This document shows, one piece after another, positions 37,601 through 45,641 of a DNA stretch of 64,000 bases. Source of the stretch: Ruegeria sp. HKCCD8929 (GTDB lineage: Bacteria; Pseudomonadota; Alphaproteobacteria; Rhodobacterales; Rhodobacteraceae); assembly GCF_013031405.1 (NCBI RefSeq), contig NZ_WPZY01000001.1, positions 248,001 to 312,000 of the forward strand. Direction: 5' to 3'. Numbering within the stretch: the first letter of the stretch is position 1; each line of letters starts with the position of its first letter. The notes beneath the pieces are model-generated. The model did not search any database and was not told where the DNA came from. It saw only the letters and a list, made by a program, of their open reading frames with translations. The translations under genes and the position numbers were made by a program.

Positions 37601-38187
37601 CCATCAATGCCGGAAATGGCAACGATATTGTCGAAGCCGGTGGTGGCGACGATGTCGTCAATGGCGGCAACGGCGATGACGACCTCTTTGGTGAGGACGG
37701 CGACGACCAGCTTTCGGGCGGCAACGGCGACGACAACCTCGACGGCGGTGAAGGCGCCGATGTGCTTCAGGGTGGTCGCGGCGATGACCTGCTCGAGGGC
37801 GGAGACGGTGCCGACCGGATCGAAGGTGGCCGTGGAGACGATGAAATCGACGGCGGCGCCGGCGACGATATCATCTGTGCCGGGATCGGCGACGACATCA
37901 TCAATGGCGGGTTCGGCAACGACCGCCTGGAAGGCAACCGGGGTGCGGACACCTTTGTGTTCGAGGACGACTTCGGTGACGACGTCATCGCCGACTTCGA
38001 AGCCTTCTCCAACGGAGACGTTGTGGATCTGACGGCGGCAGATATCGAGTTCGATACCTTCGCTGACCTGGCCGGAGCGATCTCGCAGCAGGGCAACGAC
38101 GTGGTCATCGACCTCGGGGACGAGGGCTCGATCACCCTGCTGGGTACCCAGGTGGCCGACCTGAACGAGGACAACGTTCTGGTCTAA
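34666..38187 (+). CDS. RTX calcium-binding secreted protein with CHRD-like and Spondin_N-like segments
   Basis: A 1173-residue very acidic protein without an N-terminal signal. Glycine/Asp-rich nonapeptide blocks (GGxGxDxLx) lie at about residues 15-50, 270-320, 390-420, 450-520, 565-590, 835-870 and 965-1095. CHRD-like text is at about 98-130 (NLYYNIHTNDFPGGEIRGQL) and 140-225 (ATLDAAQEPDG, AIHLHNAPAGINGP), in reverse order for one domain. A Spondin_N-like domain is at about 600-830 (WTDGEAASGGLERIAEDG, ATMVIPSNDAF, LDAGTEVN). The last 75 residues (DVIADFEAFSNGDVVDLT) form the type I secretion target. The only Cys in the whole protein is residue 1071. The following two genes encode the exporter. 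Likely secreted in folded, calcium-bound form; adhesin or surface matrix role is inferred. Confidence 0.9.
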   Translation: MNDENNVNPIVGTAGPDPLVGTDGDDVIRGLAGDDVLTGGLGNDTLDGGADIDTAVYSDIDVPVEVDLAAGTATRETGFSVVVEDQPLASLTTQQSPAELVSEAAAGNLYYNIHTNDFPGGEIRGQLLLAQDVTTENGVRTLTLVATLDAAQEPDGASDSLATGEGTVVIVVDGDSVTYSSDLSVTGLATSDLLPVAGVSAIHLHNAPAGINGPVITDIVQDAGGDVNGLNPQEEDGNVFDEAVETDTLISIENVEGSDDTDVLVGDGNANVLNGNDGDDVLSGLGGADVLNGGAGDDTLSGGGGVDIIDGGEGIDTNDFGNINLGAADPSIAGVTVVVNADGTGTASYNGGGGNGPLIEEQFTGIENIIGSSNNDDIRALGAAPNDIDGGAGDDFIAGGGGVDVLSGGEGVDTNSFINIGAEVVADLGSGSAAYAPNENVTVFENFDGFENLDGSANDDQLFGDGGANTLTGNEGNDLLVGRGGNDLLEGGEGNDVLQGGGGADTVDGGEGIDTADFQDIGSAVTADLSAGTATYQGPNGEVADTLIDIENLTGSDNDDNLTGDEGDNLLAGGAGNDTIEGGAGNDVIRGDAIGDGEAITVTVTNTLGEGGTFLTPVWFGFHDGENFDLWTDGEAASGGLERIAEDGSVEGIAAEFNQEVGDGGVDATIIGGIGAPGPIDPGESASFTLNVNADQVGRGYFTWATMVIPSNDAFLASPDDPLTDALFDEDGNFAGPLVIERFGSDVLDAGTEVNTEEDAAFINQTARDQGIAENGVVRSHEGFNGSEGNPDGTPVNILGGTTAAGTVVDPIEGDFTRNDGGEQLLRIVVDIAEGGDDELSGGAGEDIIDGGRGDDVIDGGADDDNLTGGAGRDTFQFRRGTGSDIVADFTAGAEAGDFLDVSDFGITGIEGLDIRQEGENTVIDLGEGDQITLEGVAPEELEAGNFVFADAPEPPQPEVEIEVTNGNDDIVGGDEAETINAGNGNDIVEAGGGDDVVNGGNGDDDLFGEDGDDQLSGGNGDDNLDGGEGADVLQGGRGDDLLEGGDGADRIEGGRGDDEIDGGAGDDIICAGIGDDIINGGFGNDRLEGNRGADTFVFEDDFGDDVIADFEAFSNGDVVDLTAADIEFDTFADLAGAISQQGNDVVIDLGDEGSITLLGTQVADLNEDNVLV

Positions 38188-38250
38188 GTGAACCGGCGGC
38201 GGGCCCAGGCCTGCCGTCGTCTCTTTTGGTTTCCATCGACGGAGCTACCC

Positions 38251-39984
38251 ATGCCTGCAGAAACATCCCATCGTTCCGAAGTGACCCGGGCCATCCGGGC
38301 CAGCCTACCCGGCCTGGTTTCGGTCGGCGCGTTCAGCATGATCATCAACCTGATGATGCTGACCGGCCCGTTGTTCATGATCCTGGTCTATGACCGGGCT
38401 CTTCCCAGCGGCAGCGTTCCGACCCTGATCGGGCTGTCTGCACTGATGATCGGGCTTTATGCGGTGTTCGGGCTGCTCTCGCAGGTCAGGTCCCGGTTGC
38501 TGATGCGAATTGGCAACCGGATCGGCAACCGGCTGCAGGAACGTGTCTTTTCGGCGCAGCTTGCGCAGGTATCCGGCCAGGGCGGGGCCAAGGGGCAGGA
38601 TTCCATGCGCGATCTGAACACGATCCGCGAATTCATGGGGGGCCAGACGCCAGCGGTATTGTTCGATGTGCCCTGGACTCCGATCTACCTGCTGTGCGCC
38701 TATGTCCTGCACCCCTACCTCGGCTATGCGGGTCTTGCAGGCGTTATCTTTCTGGTTTTCGTCGCCATCCTGAACAACGCGCTGTCCCAGCGGGGCGTAA
38801 AGCGCGCGTCACAGGATCAAACCCGTGCTGCCCGCCTGATGTCCGATGTTACCCGCAATCATGAGGTGATCAGCGCGATGAACATGGGCGGCGATCTCTA
38901 TTCTCGCTGGAGCGCGTTGCAGAACAAAGTGCTGGTCGGGCAGAACCGGACAAGCGATCTGGTTTCCGATCTTTCGGTGTTGTCGCGGACCGTCCGGATG
39001 CTGCTGCAATCGGCGGTACTGGGCTTGGGCGCCTATCTGGCCATTGGCGGCGATCTAAGCGCCGGATCGATCATCGCGGCGTCGGTTCTGGTCGGCCGCG
39101 CGCTTGCCCCGGCCGAGCAGGCAATCTCAGGCTGGCGGCAATGCGTTGCAGCCACCAGTGCTCGGGCAAGGCTTGAAACACTTCTGGCGGACAATCCGGT
39201 GATCGCAAGCAGCATCCAACTCCCGCATCCCAAGGGCGATATCGAGTTGAAAGGCGTGTACGCCGCCGCCCCGGGCGGTACGGTTCCGATCCTGAAAAAT
39301 GTCAGCCTGTCTCTGAAGGCGGGTGAAGTTCTGGCTGTCATCGGGGCAAGCGGATCGGGCAAGTCGACATTGGCCCGGGTGATCGTGGGCGCGTGGACCG
39401 CGATACGGGGGCATGTACGGATCGACCGCGCCGATATCGCGTATTGGAATGCGATCCAACTGCGGGACGCCATCGGGTATCTGCCGCAATCCGTCGAGCT
39501 GTTCGATGGCACGGTGCGCGAAAACATCGCCCGGTTTCAGGCAGATGCAGAAGATCAGGACATTATTGCCGCCGCCAAGGGCGCCAATGTTCATGACCTG
39601 ATCCTGAACCTGCCGAATGCCTATGACACCTTGCTGGGAGAGGGCGGCAGCGCCCTGTCAGGCGGTGAGCGTCAGCGGATCGGCCTGGCCCGCGTGCTCT
39701 ACAAAAGCCCCTCGGTCGTGGTTCTGGACGAACCCAATGCCAATCTAGATGCCGCTGGCATGACTGCGTTGCACATGACGATCGAGCGGCTTAAGTCGGC
39801 GGGCAAAACCGTGATCCTGATTGCGCACCGCCAGGGTGCGTTGGCACTGGCCGACAAGGTGCTGGTGCTGGACAAAGGGCAGGTTTCGGCCTTTGGCCCG
39901 CGCGAGGACGTGTTGAACACCTACTCCCAAAACCGTGCCCGCAAGGCCAAAACGGTTAGCAAGGAGGAGCTGAAAGATGCATAA
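38251..39984 (+). CDS. Type I secretion ABC transporter (PrtD/HlyB-like)
   Basis: A 577-residue ATPase-permease fusion: five or six membrane helices in the first 300 residues, then an ATPase with Walker A GASGSGKST, signature LSGGERQRIGLAR, Walker B VVVLDEPNANLD and H-loop LIAHRQ. It lacks the N-terminal C39 peptidase-like domain of HlyB, so it belongs to the PrtD/AprD group that handles RTX proteins with C-terminal signals. The start at 38251 has GGAGCTACCC upstream. It lies 63 bases after the RTX gene and overlaps the adaptor gene by 8 bases, so it almost surely exports the neighbouring RTX protein. Confidence 0.92.
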   Translation: MPAETSHRSEVTRAIRASLPGLVSVGAFSMIINLMMLTGPLFMILVYDRALPSGSVPTLIGLSALMIGLYAVFGLLSQVRSRLLMRIGNRIGNRLQERVFSAQLAQVSGQGGAKGQDSMRDLNTIREFMGGQTPAVLFDVPWTPIYLLCAYVLHPYLGYAGLAGVIFLVFVAILNNALSQRGVKRASQDQTRAARLMSDVTRNHEVISAMNMGGDLYSRWSALQNKVLVGQNRTSDLVSDLSVLSRTVRMLLQSAVLGLGAYLAIGGDLSAGSIIAASVLVGRALAPAEQAISGWRQCVAATSARARLETLLADNPVIASSIQLPHPKGDIELKGVYAAAPGGTVPILKNVSLSLKAGEVLAVIGASGSGKSTLARVIVGAWTAIRGHVRIDRADIAYWNAIQLRDAIGYLPQSVELFDGTVRENIARFQADAEDQDIIAAAKGANVHDLILNLPNAYDTLLGEGGSALSGGERQRIGLARVLYKSPSVVVLDEPNANLDAAGMTALHMTIERLKSAGKTVILIAHRQGALALADKVLVLDKGQVSAFGPREDVLNTYSQNRARKAKTVSKEELKDA

Positions 39985-41281
39985 GGACAGGACAAGATCC
40001 CACGCCCTTCCCAATGATCGCACTGGTGGCTGGACGGTCTTCGGTCTGATCGTAAGCGTCGGATTGCTGGGCGGGCTGGCCGCGTGGAGCATGAAGACCA
40101 GCATCGACGGCGCAGTGATCGCGCCGGGGATGGTCGGGCTCGAGACCAGCCGGCAAGTGGTTCAGCACCTTGAGGGTGGTATTATTTCCGAAATTCTCGT
40201 GCAGGAGGATGAAAGGGTTGCCCGTGGACAGGTCTTGATCGAGCTGGATAGGACCCAGGATCAGGCCGAGCTGAATGCTGCGACCAGCCAGCTTACGACT
40301 TTGACGGTTCGTAAGGCCCGACTTGCCGCCGAACTGGAGCAGGCAAAGTTCCCGACGGCGAATCTTTCATCCCTAAACGGCGTCGAAGACATCATTCTGG
40401 CGGAAAGCAGGTTGTTTGCGAACCGGGCGGCCTCGGCTCAGGCCAATACCGAACTGTTGCAGGCCCGCAGAAAAGCGCTTGAGGCGCAGATCAACGGCCT
40501 TCTCAGTCAGAACCTGTCGCTGGGGGCGGATATGGAACTGACGCAGGAGGAACTGGCATCGATCACGCCGTTGCAGCAGAAAGGGTTGCTTCCGATCACC
40601 CGTGTGCTTGAGGTGCGCCGGAACATTCTGAACATCGAGGCGGGTCTGTCGGGAAACGCCGCCCAGATCGAAAGTCTGTGGTCGCAGATCGCCGAGGTGG
40701 ACAGCGAGCTGAGCAGCGCCGAGGCTGCGCGGCGGGAGCAGATTTCCGCGGACCTTGCCGAGGTCGATCAGCGACTGCGCGAGTTGCGCGAGCGGCGTGT
40801 CACCCTGAACGACCGCCTGCAACGCAGCAGGATCGTGGCGCCTCGGGACGGGAAGATCCTGAACCTGGCTTTTCACACGCAAGGCGGCGTGGTTGCGCCG
40901 GGTCAGGTGTTGCTGGAGATCGTGCCGGTTGAGGAGAATACGGTTTTGATGGCCAACATTCCTGTCACCGAAATCGACCGGGTTGCAACCGGACAGGAGG
41001 CAACTGTGCGTCTTACAGCGTTCAACCTTAACGAAGCCCCAGAGTTACAGGGCAAGATCGCCACTGTTTCTGCCGATACGCTGACCGATCCGGCAACGAA
41101 CATCCCCTACTACAGTGCGGAAATCGCCATAGAGGCAGCTGAGTTTGATCGGCTGGGTGATCTGCAACTGGTACCTGGAATGCCGGCCGACGTGATGATT
41201 TCGACGGGTGAGCGCCGGGTGGCGTCCTACCTTACGCGCCCGATTTATAATGCGTACTCGCGGACGTTCCGGGATGAATGA
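39977..41281 (+). CDS. Type I secretion membrane-fusion protein (HlyD/PrtE family)
   Basis: A 434-residue adaptor: cytoplasmic tail, one transmembrane helix (FGLIVSVGLLGGLAAW), lipoyl-like half (VVQHLEGGIISEILVQEDERV), long alpha-helical hairpin (about 90-275), second lipoyl half (RSRIVAPRDGKILNLAFHT) and a beta-barrel end. The ribosome-binding site AAGGAGGAG lies within the end of the ABC gene. It forms the channel link between the ABC transporter and an outer-membrane TolC-type protein, which is not in this window. The operon seems to end here. Confidence 0.92.
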   Translation: MHKDRTRSHALPNDRTGGWTVFGLIVSVGLLGGLAAWSMKTSIDGAVIAPGMVGLETSRQVVQHLEGGIISEILVQEDERVARGQVLIELDRTQDQAELNAATSQLTTLTVRKARLAAELEQAKFPTANLSSLNGVEDIILAESRLFANRAASAQANTELLQARRKALEAQINGLLSQNLSLGADMELTQEELASITPLQQKGLLPITRVLEVRRNILNIEAGLSGNAAQIESLWSQIAEVDSELSSAEAARREQISADLAEVDQRLRELRERRVTLNDRLQRSRIVAPRDGKILNLAFHTQGGVVAPGQVLLEIVPVEENTVLMANIPVTEIDRVATGQEATVRLTAFNLNEAPELQGKIATVSADTLTDPATNIPYYSAEIAIEAAEFDRLGDLQLVPGMPADVMISTGERRVASYLTRPIYNAYSRTFRDE

Positions 41282-41344
41282 AATGGGTATTCGGACCGCA
41301 TGCTTGGCGATCAGGTAGCACTGCGCAGGGAGAAGGGCAGCCAC

Positions 41345-42259
41345 TCAGAACAACGCCTGAATGCGCCGCATTTCTTCGATGAGAACCTGCACGAAGCTAT
41401 CCGCCAAAATCGAAGGAGGACGGTGAGCAGGGCGCAGGATCGACACTTGCAGCACAACGTGCGGGGCGAAAGGCCGGAAGACGATGCCACTTTGCCTACC
41501 TAGTGCCTCTATGTGCCCCGCCGCCGTGATCGGATCGCAGACGCAATAGCACAGCCCGTTTCCCACCAGCGCCATCGCGGGATGGAAATTGCGCAGCTCG
41601 AAGCGCTGGTTGAACCGGGCGCCCTGCGCTTTGAACGCAGCCTGCGTGTCGATCAGGTTCGGATGCCCCTCGGGCAGCGCCGCCATCGGGGCATTGTCCA
41701 GATCACCCGCGGTGATCCGCGATTGTGCCGCCAGCGGGTCCGAGGCGGGCAGGGCGCAGACGCAGGCCATCTCGAAATCCTCACTCAGCGTGGCCTTGGA
41801 GACGGCGGGGGTCTCGGTCACGCCGATGTCGTATTGCTGCGAGGCGATCCATTCCTCGATCACCGATGAGGCGCGCATCATCAGTGACACCTTCACGTCC
41901 GGCTTGTCCTTCAGAAACTCCGCGATCAGCTGCGGCATCACCACCAATGCGGCCGCGGGCATGCAGGCGATGTTCAGCCGCCCCTGCGACATGGTGCCGA
42001 TTTCGTGCATGGTGCGGGTGGACAGTGCCAGCCGGTCAAGGATCGCCTCGGCCTCGCCGATGAAATAGCGCGCCTCGGGCGTGGGCACCATCTTGCCGCG
42101 CTGGCGGCGGAACAGGGCGATGCCCAGCTCGGCCTCGAGATTGGCGATAAGGGCGCTGACCGCAGGCTGCGTGCGGGCGAGGATTCGTGCAGCGTCCGAG
42201 ACCGACCCGGTGCGCATCACCTCGCGAAAGGCCTGCAACTGGCGAAAACTCAGATTCAT
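41345..42259 (-). CDS. LysR-family regulator of the TRAP/dehydrogenase operon
   Basis: A 304-residue LysR protein with the DNA-binding start MNLSFRQLQAFREVMRTGSV and SALIANLEAELGIALFRR, and an effector domain with GRLNIACMPAAALVVMPQL. The ATG at 42259 is chosen since AAGGCGCC lies just before it and the helix-turn-helix then starts at the usual place; an ATG 12 codons upstream is also possible. It is divergent from the TRAP operon, 145 bases apart, the standard layout for a LysR activator responding to the imported substrate. No clear T-N11-A site was found. Confidence 0.87.
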   Translation of the reverse strand: MNLSFRQLQAFREVMRTGSVSDAARILARTQPAVSALIANLEAELGIALFRRQRGKMVPTPEARYFIGEAEAILDRLALSTRTMHEIGTMSQGRLNIACMPAAALVVMPQLIAEFLKDKPDVKVSLMMRASSVIEEWIASQQYDIGVTETPAVSKATLSEDFEMACVCALPASDPLAAQSRITAGDLDNAPMAALPEGHPNLIDTQAAFKAQGARFNQRFELRNFHPAMALVGNGLCYCVCDPITAAGHIEALGRQSGIVFRPFAPHVVLQVSILRPAHRPPSILADSFVQVLIEEMRRIQALF

Positions 42260-42404
42260 GGCGCCTTGATTTCCCTCGAGTTTCTTCAAACCCATAAAGC
42301 AACCCTATTCCTCAATCAATTTATTCGTTTTGACTTAATGGATGGCGCCCGCAAGTTTCTCCGCCACGGATGCACTGCCTGCATCCCGGAACATGGAGGG
42401 GGAG

Positions 42405-42923
42405 ATGAACAGGGCTTCGAGTATCATTCTGACGGTGCTGATCTGCCTGGTGGCGTTGGGCCAGTTCGTGCAAGTGATCACCCGCTATGTGCTGGAGATC
42501 CCGGTAATGGGATTGGAGGAGAGCCTGCTCTATCCCACGCTCTGGCTCTATATGCTGGGCGCGGTCAACGCCTCACGCGAGAACACGCATATCCGGGCCA
42601 ATGTGCTGGAAATCTTCCTGACGACCGAGCGCCAGCATCAGGTGCTGGCGATCATTGGCGAGGTGATCAGTCTGATCGTCGGCTGCTGGCTGACCATGTG
42701 GGCCTGGGATTTCACCAAATATTCGCTGCGCGTCTGGCGTGAGAGCCCGACGCTCTATCTGCCGACCTTCTATGTTGATGTCGCGCTGATGGTGGGGCTG
42801 GTGCTGATGATGATCTTCACTGCCTGGCACCTGCTGCTGCACCTGCGTGCCGTGTTCGGCCCCTCCGTGGCAGAGCCGCAGCCCGTACCGGTCCCGTCCG
42901 CAGACCCCCGCAAGGAGAATTGA
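42405..42923 (+). CDS. dctQ: TRAP transporter small membrane subunit (DctQ-like)
   Basis: A 172-residue protein with four transmembrane helices (LTVLICLVALGQFVQVITRY and further segments) and the conserved REN-like motif ASRENTHIRANVLEIF. DctQ assists the large DctM subunit in sodium-driven uptake with a periplasmic binding protein. The start at 42405 follows the strong GGAGGGGGAG; the frame extends 21 codons upstream. The gene is followed directly by dctM, 1 base apart. Confidence 0.92.
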   Translation: MNRASSIILTVLICLVALGQFVQVITRYVLEIPVMGLEESLLYPTLWLYMLGAVNASRENTHIRANVLEIFLTTERQHQVLAIIGEVISLIVGCWLTMWAWDFTKYSLRVWRESPTLYLPTFYVDVALMVGLVLMMIFTAWHLLLHLRAVFGPSVAEPQPVPVPSADPRKEN

Positions 42924-42924
42924 G

Positions 42925-44223
42925 ATGGTTGAAACCGCACTCCTCGCGGTTCTGGTTCTGGTCGTCCTGCTGACCCTCGGCGTGCCGCTGCCCTACTGCT
43001 TCGGCGCCGGGCTGATGGTGATGTATTACGCCGGCGATGTAGTGATGAAGGGCAACATGCTCTGGGGGTTCCAGCAACTGGGCAACCCGGTGCTGCTGGC
43101 CATCCCGCTCTTCGTGCTGGCCGGTACGATTATGAGCGTTTCGGGCATCGCCGCCAGCCTGCTGAACTTCGTCAACATCTTCATCGGCCACCTGCGCGGC
43201 GGTCTGGGTGTGGTGGCAACCGTGTCCTGCGCGCTGATCGGCGCCATTTCCGGCTCGGGCCTGACCGGGGTGGCCGCCATCGGCCCGCTGCTGATCCCCG
43301 AGATGGAGAAACAGGGCTATCCCCGCGAATACGCCACCGCCCTCATCGCCAATGCCTCGCTCTTGGGCCTGCTGATCCCGCCCTCGGTCACCATGATCGT
43401 CTACGGCTGGGTCACCGACACCTCGATCCTCGCGTGCTTTCTGGCCACGCTCGGCCCGGGCCTGCTGATCATGGCCAGCTTTTCGGCGGTCAATATCCGC
43501 ATGGCCCGCAAATTCCCGCTGCAACTGGCCGAGCCGCCCAAAGGCGCCGCATTCGTGACCGAGGCCACCAGCCGGGGCCTGAAAGCCACCCCGGCGCTGC
43601 TGATGCCGGCAATCATTCTGGGCGGTATCTACGGCGGCATCATGACCCCGACCGAGGCCGCCGCCGTCGCCGTGATCTACGCCGTGCCCGTGGGTTTCCT
43701 GATCTACAAGGGGCTCGACATCCGCACCTTCCTCGGCGCTGGCAAAGAGGCCGCCACCTCGGTCGGTGCGATCATGCTGATGATCCTGTTCTCGATGATC
43801 CTCAGCCAGATGTTCGTGCTGGAAAATGTGCCGCAGGCCATCGTTCAGGCGATCTTTGCGATCACCGAGAACAAGGCGCTGCTGCTGGTGCTGATCAACA
43901 TCCTGCTGTTCCTGGTGGGCATGGTGGTCAACGACGTGACCGCCATCATCCTGATCGCGCCGCTCCTGCTGCCGCTGATGCAGGCCATCGGCGTCAGCCC
44001 GATCCAGTTCGCCGCGATCATGGGCGTCAACACCGCCATGGGCGGGGTGACGCCGCCCTATGCCTCGATCCTGTATCTGGGCGCCCGCATCGGGCAGGTG
44101 CCGGTAACACGCGTCATCCGCCCCGCCATGACCCTCATTCTGCTGGGCTATCTGCCGGTGGTGTTCCTGACCAGCTTCTGGCCGGACCTGTCGATGTGGC
44201 TGCCCCGCTTCTTTGGCTACTAA
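42925..44223 (+). CDS. dctM: TRAP transporter large membrane subunit (DctM-like)
   Basis: A 432-residue permease with 11-12 hydrophobic helices; conserved blocks include GNPVLLAIPLFVLAGTIMS, GLTGVAAIGPLLIPEMEKQG and NDVTAIILIAPLLLPLMQ. It forms the sodium-symport channel that receives substrate from the adjacent DctP. The start at 42925 has AAGGAGAATTGAG upstream; the frame extends 26 codons upstream in overlap with dctQ. Confidence 0.95.
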   Translation: MVETALLAVLVLVVLLTLGVPLPYCFGAGLMVMYYAGDVVMKGNMLWGFQQLGNPVLLAIPLFVLAGTIMSVSGIAASLLNFVNIFIGHLRGGLGVVATVSCALIGAISGSGLTGVAAIGPLLIPEMEKQGYPREYATALIANASLLGLLIPPSVTMIVYGWVTDTSILACFLATLGPGLLIMASFSAVNIRMARKFPLQLAEPPKGAAFVTEATSRGLKATPALLMPAIILGGIYGGIMTPTEAAAVAVIYAVPVGFLIYKGLDIRTFLGAGKEAATSVGAIMLMILFSMILSQMFVLENVPQAIVQAIFAITENKALLLVLINILLFLVGMVVNDVTAIILIAPLLLPLMQAIGVSPIQFAAIMGVNTAMGGVTPPYASILYLGARIGQVPVTRVIRPAMTLILLGYLPVVFLTSFWPDLSMWLPRFFGY

Positions 44224-44260
44224 GCCGCAAACTTCATCACTCACGGAGGAGACAAACCCA

Positions 44261-45253
44261 ATGATGAACGTCCTGAAATCCACCGCGATGGCCGCTGCCG
44301 TCCTGGCAACCGCTGGCATCGCCGCCGCCGATACGCTGAAGATCAGCCATATCCGCCCTCAAGGCGCCACCATCGACAATGAGCTGCGCGCCTTTGCAGA
44401 CGGCCTGTCGGGTGCCACCGACGGCTCGCTGGAACTGAACCTGTTCCCGGCTTCGGTGCTGGGCGACTATACCTCGGTGCAGGAACGCATCTCGGTCGGC
44501 GCCATCGACATGGCGGTGCAGCCCGCCGCCACCGCCGTGGATCGCCGCATGCAGATCTCGGCCTTTCCCTATGTCGCCTCCAACTGGGCCGAGGCCAAGA
44601 AGATCTACGGCCCCGGCGGCGCCATCTATGACGCGATGAAAGAGCTTTATGCCAAGCAGGACATCACCATGCTGGCCGCCTATCCGGTCTATTTCGGCGG
44701 CGTGGCGCTGAACACCGACGCCGTGAACCCTGGCGATCCGACCTCTGCCAAAGGCATCAAGGTCCGCGTGCCCGGCATCAAGAGCTTTCAGCTGACCGCC
44801 GATGCGCTGGGCTATATCTCGTCGCCCATCCCGTTCTCCGAGGCCTTCACCGCCGTGCAGACCGGCGTGGTTGACGGGGTCGTGGGCTCGGGCGCCGAGG
44901 GCTACTATGCCTCGTTCCGCGACGTGACCACCACCTACGTGCCGGTGAACACCCACTTCGAGGTCTGGTACATGATCATCAACTCCGGCACCCTGGCCGA
45001 GCTGAGCGACGAAGACCGCGCCGCGCTGGAGCAGGCCGCCGTCGCGTTCGAAGCCACGCGCTGGGAAACCGCCGAGGCCGATCAGGGTGCGTTCGAGCAG
45101 AAGCTGGCCGATAACGGCGCCAACATCGTCTCGCTCAGCGACGAAGAACTGGCCGCGACCGCCGATCACGTCCGTGCACAGGTCTGGCCGCAGGTTCTGG
45201 AAGATGTGGGCAAGGATTGGGGTCAATCCATCCTGGACAAGATCGCTCAATAA
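44261..45253 (+). CDS. dctP: TRAP transporter periplasmic solute-binding protein (DctP-like)
   Basis: A 330-residue exported receptor: signal peptide (MMNVLKSTAMAAAVLATAG, cleavage near AAADT) then a DctP fold; the family signature region is AVQTGVVDGVVGSGAEGYY. An Arg in IKVRVPGIKSFQ is the usual carboxylate anchor, which suggests an organic-acid or amino-acid-like ligand. GGAGGAG lies 10 bases before the first of two adjacent ATG codons. A strong hairpin follows the stop before the dehydrogenase genes. Confidence 0.93.
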   Translation: MMNVLKSTAMAAAVLATAGIAAADTLKISHIRPQGATIDNELRAFADGLSGATDGSLELNLFPASVLGDYTSVQERISVGAIDMAVQPAATAVDRRMQISAFPYVASNWAEAKKIYGPGGAIYDAMKELYAKQDITMLAAYPVYFGGVALNTDAVNPGDPTSAKGIKVRVPGIKSFQLTADALGYISSPIPFSEAFTAVQTGVVDGVVGSGAEGYYASFRDVTTTYVPVNTHFEVWYMIINSGTLAELSDEDRAALEQAAVAFEATRWETAEADQGAFEQKLADNGANIVSLSDEELAATADHVRAQVWPQVLEDVGKDWGQSILDKIAQ

Positions 45254-45273
45254 GGCGGTCTGACCCGCCCACA

Positions 45274-45304
45274 GGGAAAGGGGCGTCCTCCCCACCCCTT
45301 TCCC
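45274..45304 (+). terminator. Strong stem-loop between dctP and the dehydrogenase genes
   Basis: Perfect 10-base arms GGGAAAGGGG and CCCCTTTCCC enclose an 11-base loop; CCTTGTTT follows. It lies 20 bases after the dctP stop and 26 before the next start. Such a stem after a binding-protein gene typically lowers read-through or protects the upstream transcript, giving more binding protein than enzyme. Confidence 0.7.
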
Positions 45305-45329
45305 CCTTGTTTCACCGACGGAGGTCCAG

Positions 45330-45641
45330 ATGTTTCAATCCCTGCGCAAACCCGGCGGTGCCCGGGTGACCCTTACCGTGAATGGCCGGCAGGTCGAGGC
45401 TGCGCCCGGGCAATCGGTCTGGTCCGCCATGGCACTGGACGGCCAGACAGAGACCCGCCGCGCGGCCCTATCGGGCGAGACCCGCAGCGCCTATTGCGCC
45501 ATGGGCGTCTGCTTTGAATGCATGGTCGAGATCGACGGGCTGCCCAACCAGCAGGCCTGCCTGCGCCGGGTGGCCGAGGGCATGGTGGTGACCACGCAAG
45601 AGATTACCGAAACGTCCGAGGCCGGTGATGCAGGCCTTTGA
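45330..45641 (+). CDS. (2Fe-2S) subunit of an FAD-dependent amino-acid/opine dehydrogenase
   Basis: A 103-residue small ferredoxin-like subunit of the Fer2_4 type. The cluster ligands are C56, C61, C64 and C77 (C-x4-C-x2-C-x12-C; segment AYCAMGVCFECMVEIDG). It matches the gamma subunit of hydroxyproline dehydrogenase (LhpF), HcnA of hydrogen cyanide synthase and small subunits of opine oxidases. It carries electrons between the FAD subunits and the quinone pool. Its end overlaps the next gene by 14 bases. Confidence 0.88.
   Translation: MFQSLRKPGGARVTLTVNGRQVEAAPGQSVWSAMALDGQTETRRAALSGETRSAYCAMGVCFECMVEIDGLPNQQACLRRVAEGMVVTTQEITETSEAGDAGL

Noticed and set aside
35460-37960. Regularly repeated short sequences resembling a repeat array
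   Set aside because: The periodic GGC/GAC-rich DNA encodes the nonapeptide calcium repeats of the RTX protein; there are no unique spacers or constant repeats as in CRISPR.
42817-44319. 500-codon open frame antisense to dctM
   Set aside because: His/Gln/Gly-rich translation typical of a shadow frame; dctM on the other strand has conserved family motifs and helices.
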